DNA of 13,454 bases from CAZDUS01 sp964609375 (GTDB lineage Bacteria > Verrucomicrobiota > Kiritimatiellia > CAIKKV01 > CAITUY01), in assembly GCA_964609375.1 (NCBI GenBank), contig CAZSSA010000068.1, forward strand, positions 1-13,454, written 5' to 3'. A program made the translations under genes and the position numbers. This document shows positions 1 to 5,088 of this stretch, piece by piece (position 1 is the first letter of the stretch; each line of letters begins with the position of its first letter). A model generated the notes under the pieces. The model was not told the DNA's origin, searched no databases, and saw only the letters and a program-made list of their open reading frames with translations.

Positions 1-196
1 AGATCGCCCCGCAAATCAACGTCTGAGGGGCCAGTGTTGCCAGTCGCTCCGCCTGAGCCTGTGGATGGGTGCCGGGCAGCGGCACCTCCTGGCGGGAGAT
101 GACGTGCCCGTCTTGTACATCGAGCAGAAGAACCTGTCGGGCCACATCAAGCACAGGCGATATCCTGCCATTCCATGTTGTCATCGCCACTTTCAT
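1..196 (-). CDS. NifX/NifB-like dinitrogenase iron-molybdenum cofactor family protein (5' part, cut by window edge)
   Basis: The reading frame starts at ATG 196-194 and stays open for 65 codons to the left edge, so the C-terminus is missing. The N-terminus MKVAMTTWNGRISPVLDVA is a typical start of the NifX/NafY/orange-protein fold (Nitro_FeMo-Co family), small proteins that bind iron-molybdenum or other metal-sulfur clusters in the cytoplasm. The next stretch (LLLDVQDGHVISRQEV) and the late LICGAI match the usual beta-alpha pattern. An AAGGA ribosome site lies about ten bases before the ATG. A sigma54-like promoter lies just upstream (232-247). In Desulfovibrio and relatives, stand-alone members of this family sit in sigma54-controlled orp clusters with MinD/Mrp ATPases and a PAS-AAA+ activator. 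An activator of that type is encoded at 5089-6474 here, but the link is inferred. No nitrogenase genes are visible. Confidence 0.82.
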   Translation of the reverse strand, partial: MKVAMTTWNGRISPVLDVARQVLLLDVQDGHVISRQEVPLPGTHPQAQAERLATLAPQTLICGAI

Positions 197-208
197 GGTT
201 TCAAGTCC

Positions 209-239
209 TTCATGTTCACCAATATTGTAATAACATGAA
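209..239. promoter_or_regulatory. Inverted repeat overlapping the promoter and leader of the NifX-family gene
   Basis: TTCATGTT (209-216) and AACATGAA (232-239) are perfect reverse complements separated by 15 AT-rich bases. The right arm covers the -12 region of the predicted sigma54 promoter, and the left arm lies in the leader just upstream of the ribosome site. It could be a repressor operator or a leader hairpin. The arms are seen directly; the function is inference. Confidence 0.4.
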
Positions 240-247
240 TCGTGCCA
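232..247 (-). promoter_or_regulatory. Candidate sigma54 (-24/-12) promoter of the NifX-family gene
   Basis: Read on the minus strand, TGGCACGATTCATGTT follows the sigma54 pattern TGGCAC-N5-TTGC. The -24 element is perfect, and GG is followed after exactly ten bases by GT where GC is expected. Transcription would begin near base 221, leaving a leader of about 25 bases that contains the AAGGA ribosome site before ATG 196. The spacing is ideal. The -12 mismatch lowers certainty. Confidence 0.5.
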
Positions 248-333
248 GAACCCCTCCAGTCAACAAAGGAGTCGTAACTCATGACACGCCATAATGATAT
301 GACGTGCACAGAAAGACTCACGGCTGCTGGTAG

Positions 334-351
334 AGTCGCGTTTGGGCGACT
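334..351. repeat. Short inverted repeat (AGTCGC / GCGACT)
   Basis: A perfect 6-bp dyad with a 6-base spacer, 110-130 bases upstream of the predicted sigma54 start site. That is a distance at which activators of this class often bind. The left flank GTAGAGTCGC resembles the left arm of the stronger palindrome at 362-389 (GTAGAGGCGC). It may be an upstream activator site or merely part of a degenerate repeat. Confidence 0.3.
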
Positions 352-361
352 GCCATGTAGG

Positions 362-389
362 CGTAGAGGCGCACGAGTGCGCCTCTATG
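362..389. terminator. Strong palindrome downstream of the permease/antitoxin remnant: terminator-like or REP-type
   Basis: Arms TAGAGGCGCAC (364-374) and GTGCGCCTCTA (377-387) are perfectly complementary around a 2-base centre. The stem extends by a G-T wobble and a C-G pair to 362/389. It lies 16-43 bases beyond the stop codon at 405, where the metal-transport transcript would end, and about 140-170 bases upstream of the NifX-family start site. No T-tract follows on either strand, so a classical intrinsic terminator is not proven. A REP-type repeat or an activator-binding site are alternatives. Confidence 0.45.
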
Positions 390-404
390 ATCCCGTATTA
401 CCCG

Positions 405-557
405 TTACCGCTCCAGAGCCACCTTGGCTCTCGCCCCGCGGATCGCCCGTAGTTCCTTGTCGAACCATTCGGGACTCACCGCGGACACGATGGCGAAAGG
501 GCGCCCATTGGCCGTGAGCACGACTTTCACGTCACGGTCCAACGGCGAGGCGACGAA
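405..557 (-). pseudogene. Remnant of a Phd/YefM-type antitoxin (C-terminal part)
   Basis: In the frame ending at TAA 407-405 the translation includes KVVLTANGRPFAIVSAVSPE and then a charged helix (DKELRAIRGARAKVALER). The pattern 'VVLTxNGRPxAIV' followed by a short Ala/Arg-rich helix is characteristic of prevent-host-death antitoxins. The N-terminal half of the usual 75-90 residue protein is absent: the frame runs back into the permease gene with no family resemblance. The only close start is a GTG at 530-528, one base past the permease stop, which would give 41 residues. No toxin gene follows, as the next 200 bases are non-coding. It is probably a decayed fragment, though translation coupled to the permease cannot be excluded. 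Confidence 0.45.
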
Positions 558-1356
558 CGCCGGGTGCTGCGCTGCACAACGCGAATAGGATGCACGCCAC
601 GGCGCAAATGGTCTGGTTGGTCGGCAGGTCAGCCGAAAAGGACAGGCCGATTCCGAACAGTGTCGCCAGGACCGCAAACAAGCAGGCCAGCGAGAGCACC
701 AGCCATAGTCGCCGGGCCAGCAGGAGGGCGGCAGCGGGCGGAACGATCAGGTAACAGAACACCAGGAGCGCTCCGGCCACCTTCGAGGCCGCTGCAACCA
801 CCAAGCCCAGCAGCAGGAAGAACAGCAACTCCCACCGACCGGGTCGCACCCTCAGGACGGTGGCGGATTCGCGGTCCAGGAAGGCATAGAGCGTCGGCCG
901 CATAAAGAGGAGCAGGCAGGCGGCGGCGGGAAGCATGACGCCGCAGACCACGAAGAAGTCCGCGCGGCTCGTCAGAATGAGGTCGCCGTACAGAAGCGAT
1001 TTGACCTCCTGCAACCCGTGTCCGCTCCCCGAAACCAGCAGGACGCTCAGACTCGATGCGGCGATAAACAGAACGCCCAGGATGGCATCCCGCGGAATCC
1101 GGCGGCTTTCAAACGGAATCGCCAGCAGACATACCGTCAAAAGAGTCAGCACAACCGCCCCGACAAACGGAGGCAGGCTCAGCAGCAGGGCCATGGCGAC
1201 GCCGCAGGCAGCCATTTCCGACAGGGCAATGCCGATGAAGACCACCCTTTTCAGGATCACGAAGACCCCCAGTAACGCGCATGCCACACCAATCATCAGC
1301 CCCGCCAGAACGGCGTAGGGAAACGACAGGAACAACGAGATCAGGGTCTCATGCAT
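532..1356 (-). CDS. Zinc/manganese-type ABC transporter permease (ABC-3 family)
   Basis: This 274-residue integral membrane protein would form the cytoplasmic-membrane channel of a metal ABC importer. About eight hydrophobic segments are visible along its length, beginning with FPYAVLAGLMIGVACALLG. The motif around FIGIALSEMAACGVAMA matches the conserved 'F.g.alsH.a..Gva.a' region of ABC-3 permeases (ZnuB/MntB/TroC type). The segment ASKVAGALLVFCYLIVPPAA matches the conserved 'vk.vG.lLv.alLi.PaA' region that contacts the ATPase. The usual His after Ser in the first motif is replaced by Glu, which may be linked to metal preference. The length is normal for the family. Its ATG lies inside the end of the ATPase gene (8-base overlap ATGCATGA), indicating translational coupling. 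Confidence 0.92.
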   Translation of the reverse strand: MHETLISLFLSFPYAVLAGLMIGVACALLGVFVILKRVVFIGIALSEMAACGVAMALLLSLPPFVGAVVLTLLTVCLLAIPFESRRIPRDAILGVLFIAASSLSVLLVSGSGHGLQEVKSLLYGDLILTSRADFFVVCGVMLPAAACLLLFMRPTLYAFLDRESATVLRVRPGRWELLFFLLLGLVVAAASKVAGALLVFCYLIVPPAAALLLARRLWLVLSLACLFAVLATLFGIGLSFSADLPTNQTICAVACILFALCSAAPGVRRLAVGP

Positions 1357-2071
1357 GGGCAGGCCTCCCGCCGCTGGCGGTTCCAGCCAACAGGTCGCGA
1401 GCTTCCCGAATGCCCGCCAGTTGAACCCGTCCGTGGTTCACCACACAGACTGTCGGTGAAAGCGAACCCGCCTGGTCGATACCGTGATGGGCCAGCAGCA
1501 CCGTCTTGCCACCTTCCCGACTTAGCGCTACCAGATGCGCCAGAACGTCCTGCTCCGAATCTTCGTCAAGTTCCGACGTCGGTTCATCCATGATGAAAAC
1601 CTCCGCTTCGCTGACCAGCGCGCGCCCAAGGAAGGCCTTCTGCTTCATGCCGCCGGAGAGTTCGCTGAAGGTCTTCCGCTGATGTTCCCCGAGGCCGAAG
1701 CGGGCCAGAACCTCATCCACACGGTCTTCTTGGGTTCGATTCGGTCTGCGCCGCCAACCCAGTTCGGGATAAAGCCCCATCTCGACAATCTGGCGTGTCG
1801 TTACCGGATACAGGGGGTCGATGGCCTTTTGCTGGGGAACATAGCCGGCCGGTTTCGTCGCGAACGGGGTGCGGATCGTTCCGCGTACGGGCGTTAACAG
1901 GCCGAGGATGGCACGGAGCAAGGTGGTCTTCCCCGCGCCATTTGGGCCGACAAACGGCAAAAGCGTACCCGACGGTATCTCCAGTGACACGTCGTGCAAA
2001 ATCTCCTGCTGGCCGTAGGCGACATGGACATGTTCGCAATGGATAATGACTGGCAGGGAACGGTCTGGCAT
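1349..2071 (-). CDS. Metal ABC transporter ATP-binding protein (ZnuC/MntA-like)
   Basis: This 240-residue ATPase powers the adjacent permease from the cytoplasmic side. All signature elements can be read: Walker A GPNGAGKTT at 42-50, Q-loop around residues 80-81 (YVPQQKAIDPLYPVT, typical of metal importers), ABC signature LSGGMKQK at 138-145, Walker B VFIMDEP at 158-164, D-loop SELDE, and switch histidines H195/H196. The signature has MKQK where most relatives have a Gln-Gln-Arg type sequence, a mild deviation. The ATG at 2071-2069 follows the binding-protein stop by 11 bases, and the gene overlaps the permease start by 8 bases. It is one operon with both neighbours. Confidence 0.94.
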   Translation of the reverse strand: MPDRSLPVIIHCEHVHVAYGQQEILHDVSLEIPSGTLLPFVGPNGAGKTTLLRAILGLLTPVRGTIRTPFATKPAGYVPQQKAIDPLYPVTTRQIVEMGLYPELGWRRRPNRTQEDRVDEVLARFGLGEHQRKTFSELSGGMKQKAFLGRALVSEAEVFIMDEPTSELDEDSEQDVLAHLVALSREGGKTVLLAHHGIDQAGSLSPTVCVVNHGRVQLAGIREARDLLAGTASGGRPAHA

Positions 2072-2082
2072 GAGGCGTCTCG

Positions 2083-3072
2083 CTACTTGGTTTCCGTCAC
2101 TCGACTGACAATCCAGTCCATCAGCGCCAGGTAGTCCGTCGCCTCCGGCTGGCCGCCGACGGAGTTCGCGACCACGACGACACGCGCCCCGGTCTTGCTG
2201 GCGATCTGGTTGGCCGCCTTGGTGCTATAGAACGGCTCTTGGAGGATGATCTTCACCTCTCCGGCCTTGACGGTCTCCGCCACTGAGGCGAGATGCGCCG
2301 CCGTGGGCGGAACGCCGGGTTTGGGCTCCAGTTCGGCCGCGACTTCGAGACCGAAGCGATGGGCCAGGTAGACCCAACTCCGATGGTAGGTCACGATCTT
2401 CTTCCCGCGCAGGGGTGCCATCGCCGCCGCCCAGCCACCGATTTTCGCAATAGGGGCGCCCCGTTCGAGGCTTTCCCAAAGACCTTCGGCATCCTTGCCG
2501 TTGAGCGCTTCGGCGCCGAACATCCGCTCGTCCAGCGTCTTCTGGAAGGCGGCGGCGTTCTCGCGATAAAACGCGGCGTTGGCCGGATCGAGCAGGGCCA
2601 GCCGGTCCGCGATAGCGCCGGCGATGCGCCGCCCGTTCAGCGGGTCGAGCCAGTAGTGTGGGTTGCCCATCGGATGCACGTCGCCCATGGCACGGGTGAT
2701 CGTCGTCTGTGGCACGTCCAGCACGAGTGCGCTTTCCGAGGCGTCCAGATGCCCCTTGGAGCCGACCCGGATGCGCGTGTTGCGCGACCCGTCCAGGATG
2801 GGCGGCTCCCATCCGACCTCCAATTCCCGCCCGATGCGAATCCACAGGTCCGCGTCGCGGGCCAGGAGAATAACGCTCGGCTTGGCCGTCAGCATGTGCG
2901 GGTCCTCTTTGCCCGTACAGATGCTGTGGACCTGTGCCTGATCTCCCGCCACGGCATGAGCGATGGCGGCAAGGTCGGACGTGGTCGTAACAATCTTGAG
3001 CCGGGCGGCCATTGCTTCGCCTCCGAAGCAAAAAGCCGCCGCCGCGGTCATAACAGCCAGTGTCTTATTCAT
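2083..3072 (-). CDS. Periplasmic zinc/manganese-binding protein (TroA/ZnuA cluster A-I family)
   Basis: The 329-residue protein captures a transition metal in the periplasm and hands it to the ABC importer encoded downstream. The start at ATG 3072 is chosen because AGGAG precedes it by seven bases and it opens a clean signal peptide (MNKTLAVMTAAAAFCFGGEAM, cleavage near AMA-A at 21-24). A longer in-frame extension to 3141 would overlap the previous gene and destroy the signal peptide. Likely metal ligands are H59 (KEDPHM), H139 (NPHYWLDP), H230 (YHRSW) and E279 (QEPFYS), matching the three-His plus acidic pattern. The long His-rich loop of classical ZnuA is missing: only one or two His lie between 110 and 139. 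Zinc or manganese cannot be told apart from sequence alone. Confidence 0.92.
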   Translation of the reverse strand: MNKTLAVMTAAAAFCFGGEAMAARLKIVTTTSDLAAIAHAVAGDQAQVHSICTGKEDPHMLTAKPSVILLARDADLWIRIGRELEVGWEPPILDGSRNTRIRVGSKGHLDASESALVLDVPQTTITRAMGDVHPMGNPHYWLDPLNGRRIAGAIADRLALLDPANAAFYRENAAAFQKTLDERMFGAEALNGKDAEGLWESLERGAPIAKIGGWAAAMAPLRGKKIVTYHRSWVYLAHRFGLEVAAELEPKPGVPPTAAHLASVAETVKAGEVKIILQEPFYSTKAANQIASKTGARVVVVANSVGGQPEATDYLALMDWIVSRVTETK

Positions 3073-3098
3073 GAATGGTCTCCTGTGTTGACTTGGGA

Positions 3099-4385
3099 TC
3101 AGAACTTGTGCGCGCCGTGGGCGCCGAGGGATATCATCCACTGAACGTAAACTTCCGTGACGTCTTCCTTGCCTTCATCGGTCTCATACGAACCCTGGTT
3201 GACTTGCAAACGAAGGCGTGAAAACTCGGACGGTGTGAAATCAAGCATGGGGCCGGTCCGGTAACTGCTTCCGTAGCTTTCGCTTGTTCCATCGGGCAGG
3301 TCGGACTCGTTTGTCAGCCCAACCTGCTCCCAGCGAAGACCCGCACGCCAGCGTGGCAGAAACCCATAGACGGCTTGAACATAATAGCCATCCTGGTTGC
3401 CGACTTTGCTATTGCCGACCAGTTGCGGGGCGAGGTCATGGCCGACGAGTTCCAAGTCCTTGCGGCAACTGAAATACTCCCCCTGGACAATGACGTCGCC
3501 CTGTCCGTGGGGATGCGGCGCGTTGTACTTGTAGACGAAGTCGGCGCCCCAGAATGAGCTGTCGCCATCCAGCCAGTGATCTTCAGCCCCGTCCTCGTTG
3601 CCGTCATGCGCTTCCTGGTGTTTGCCGCTCGCGCCAAAGGCGCCGAACTGCAGGGCGTGATTGCCGGGCAGATTCGGTCCCGCCTTGATCCAGCCGACGC
3701 CCACGCGCGGGCCGTCATGCATTGGTAGCGGCTCTTCGCCGTGGTAGGCGAACATGTTTTCGTTCTCGCCCTGAAAGGCCTCCACACCGGCCAGTAAATA
3801 GAACGGCGTGGGCGCCAACCACGAAAGCTGCAGACCCTTCTCGTTCAACCCGTGATCGCCGAGGCAGAGCTTGTAAATCAGCGGCTGATCGGAGAAGTCC
3901 CACTCATGGGCGTGCTGGGCGTTGATATATCCGAAATGGCTGTAGAACTTGCCGCCGCGGAGTTTGAGGCCCCAAGGCAGGCAGGTGGTTTCGATTTCCG
4001 CGGTCTCCATTTCGGCGCCGTCCAGGTCAATCGCGGCGATGGCCGAGCCCTTGAAGTACGGGTCCACGTCCGCCGAGAACTGCAGTTCCAGATGGCGGAG
4101 GTTGAATCCCTCGTCCGGGCCATGGTGGTGGTGTTCCTCATCGCCATGGCCATGGGTGTGGCCGAATCCGGCCATTTCCCCGAGAAGATGGCTGATTCCT
4201 TCCTCCGAATCGTCGTGGTGATAGAACATGTCCACAATCGCCGAGACATCGGGATTGAACGACTGGAAACTCCGCTGAGAGACTGGAATTCCCGCCGTCT
4301 GGGCGGGTTCCTGTGCGGCGGCGTATTCGATTGTCAAGCATGCCGCGACGAGCGGCAAAGCGCAGAGCGCGATGTGAAACTTCAT
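3099..4385 (-). CDS. Outer-membrane beta-barrel protein with His-rich N-terminus, probable metal-uptake porin
   Basis: A 428-residue exported protein, starting at ATG 4385 behind a strong AGGAGG site. Residues 1-24 form a signal peptide with cleavage near AAA-Q. A His-rich stretch follows at about 75-89 (two HGH-type clusters and HHHH), together with an HHDD at 56-59. The rest alternates hydrophobic and polar residues with many aromatic/Gly strands (for example GLKLRGGKFYSHFGYIN, DVIVQGEYFSC) and ends in ...GAHKF, the C-terminal Phe expected of BAM-inserted barrels. There is no visible TonB plug domain, and the size suits a 14-18-strand porin. Similar His-rich barrels are often labelled 'zinc-regulated outer membrane' proteins. 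Position 26 bases ahead of the metal-binding protein supports a role bringing Zn or Mn across the outer membrane. Confidence 0.78.
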   Translation of the reverse strand: MKFHIALCALPLVAACLTIEYAAAQEPAQTAGIPVSQRSFQSFNPDVSAIVDMFYHHDDSEEGISHLLGEMAGFGHTHGHGDEEHHHHGPDEGFNLRHLELQFSADVDPYFKGSAIAAIDLDGAEMETAEIETTCLPWGLKLRGGKFYSHFGYINAQHAHEWDFSDQPLIYKLCLGDHGLNEKGLQLSWLAPTPFYLLAGVEAFQGENENMFAYHGEEPLPMHDGPRVGVGWIKAGPNLPGNHALQFGAFGASGKHQEAHDGNEDGAEDHWLDGDSSFWGADFVYKYNAPHPHGQGDVIVQGEYFSCRKDLELVGHDLAPQLVGNSKVGNQDGYYVQAVYGFLPRWRAGLRWEQVGLTNESDLPDGTSESYGSSYRTGPMLDFTPSEFSRLRLQVNQGSYETDEGKEDVTEVYVQWMISLGAHGAHKF

Positions 4386-4423
4386 GAGAATCCTCCTGTG
4401 ATGATGATTTGAGTGGCCTTGAA

Positions 4424-4451
4424 GGCGCCCACGCGACCGGCGTAGGGCGCC
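4424..4451. repeat. Intercistronic hairpin between the small His/Cys-rich gene and the barrel gene
   Basis: GGCGCCC (4424-4430) pairs with GGGCGCC (4445-4451), and the inner ACGC (4431-4434) pairs with GCGT (4440-4443) across a 5-base loop. This gives an 11-bp GC-rich stem with one bulged base. It lies 27-54 bases past the stop of the upstream gene and 39 bases before the barrel start. No T-run follows. It could attenuate transcription or act as an RNA-processing or stabilising element separating expression of the two genes. Confidence 0.55.
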
Positions 4452-4477
4452 ATACCGTCGAGAGACGAAAAGACGGC

Positions 4478-4885
4478 TCAGACAGGAGGACCGCAGGAGA
4501 AAGGAAGCGCGTGGGCCGGGCGTAACGGCGGGCAGACCACCGGCAACAAACTCATGGCCGCCACGGCGCCGATTGAAAGCGAAAGAATAACCGGGCAGGC
4601 GGCTACGGCCGGTGCGCCGACCATCTGGCATATCATGCAGTGGTCGGCGTCGTGCGGCTTCGGAATGGGGTGGGCAGCGTGCCAGTCGTTCCCAAAGTGG
4701 CCATGGTCTATGTCAGTCTTCGGCGGACACCACGCGGAATACGTGGCACTGGCTGTCGGATTGGCCGCGGCACCGCATTCGTCGTCGCACACTGCATGCG
4801 AGCACGATGTCTTGTGCAAGGCGGGGCAGACCAAGCACCCAAGCATGAAGAGCACCAACAAGACGCTGTTCAGAAATCGGTTCAT
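4478..4885 (-). CDS. Small exported His/Cys-rich protein of unknown function, likely metal-binding
   Basis: A 135-residue protein when started at ATG 4885. That start opens directly into a hydrophobic signal segment (residues 4-21, VLLVLFMLGCLVC), which could end in a lipobox-like or signal peptidase I site. The mature part contains nine His and many Cys, including CSHAVCDDEC near 28-37, HGH at 61-63 and the compact motif DHCMICQ at 81-87. A second hydrophobic segment lies at about 96-117. The DHCxICQ pattern recalls small DUF2946-like proteins found beside metal transporters, but I do not recognise the family firmly. It precedes the His-rich barrel and metal ABC genes, which suggests metal trafficking or sensing in the envelope. 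The ribosome site is weak. A longer in-frame start at 4954 exists but would bury the signal peptide. Confidence 0.62.
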   Translation of the reverse strand: MNRFLNSVLLVLFMLGCLVCPALHKTSCSHAVCDDECGAAANPTASATYSAWCPPKTDIDHGHFGNDWHAAHPIPKPHDADHCMICQMVGAPAVAACPVILSLSIGAVAAMSLLPVVCPPLRPAHALPFSCGPPV

Positions 4886-4901
4886 GTTCGATGAGAAGCA
4901 G

Positions 4902-4930
4902 AAAATAGCGCAAGCCCGCCGCCCGGTCAA
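4902..4930 (-). promoter_or_regulatory. Candidate sigma70 promoter for the metal-acquisition genes
   Basis: On the minus strand TTGACC (4930-4925) is separated by 17 bases from TATTTT (4907-4902), a good match to the housekeeping consensus. Transcription would start near 4895, only about ten bases before ATG 4885, so the first gene would have a very short leader. No convincing Zur or Fur palindrome was seen around it. Confidence 0.45.
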
Positions 4931-4958
4931 CATCAGGGCACACTGTATCAGCAATTCG

Positions 4959-5061
4959 CATTATGGCCACCTCTCTTGGAGGGCGGGCGTCTTCGACCGC
5001 CGTTTTGGTGCACCTAGGCACGCGGCGGCTGGGGACATCCGCCCTCCATGCGGCCAAAATG
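4959..5061. repeat. Palindromic repeat pair (REP/BIME-like), about 103 bp
   Basis: Two similar GC-rich units face each other: 4978-5002, and 5021-5047 read on the other strand. Each begins GGAGGGCGG and contains GGCGG...CCGCC, so each can fold into its own hairpin. The outer arms GGAGGGCGG (4978-4986) and CCGCCCTCC (5039-5047) are perfect complements. The flanks CATTATGGCC (4959-4968) and GGCCAAAATG (5052-5061) match at 9 of 10 positions. It sits between the sigma54 activator gene and the metal genes. The layout is that of bacterial interspersed palindromes. Copies elsewhere in the genome are expected but cannot be checked here. Confidence 0.65.
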
Positions 5062-5088
5062 AGAATAGCTGGCACTGTGTCCAGAGCC

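Noticed and set aside
1..196. Nitrogen-fixation cluster
   Set aside because: The NifX-family fold alone is not evidence for nitrogenase; no nifHDK, nifB or nifEN sequence is visible, and stand-alone members are common in non-fixing anaerobes.
281..517. Plus-strand frame of 78 codons with an AAAGGAG-like site ahead of its ATG
   Set aside because: The translation is Arg/Pro-rich and low in hydrophobic pattern, resembles no family, runs through the strong palindrome at 362-389 and is antisense to the antitoxin remnant. The ribosome-like site is probably coincidental.
2293..3144. Plus-strand frame of 283 codons
   Set aside because: It is the antisense shadow of the metal-binding protein gene, with no plausible protein features.
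4940..4965. Possible Zur/Fur box upstream of the metal genes
   Set aside because: The AT-rich stretch around GCGAATTGC has only a short imperfect dyad and does not match a known Zur or Fur consensus closely enough to report.
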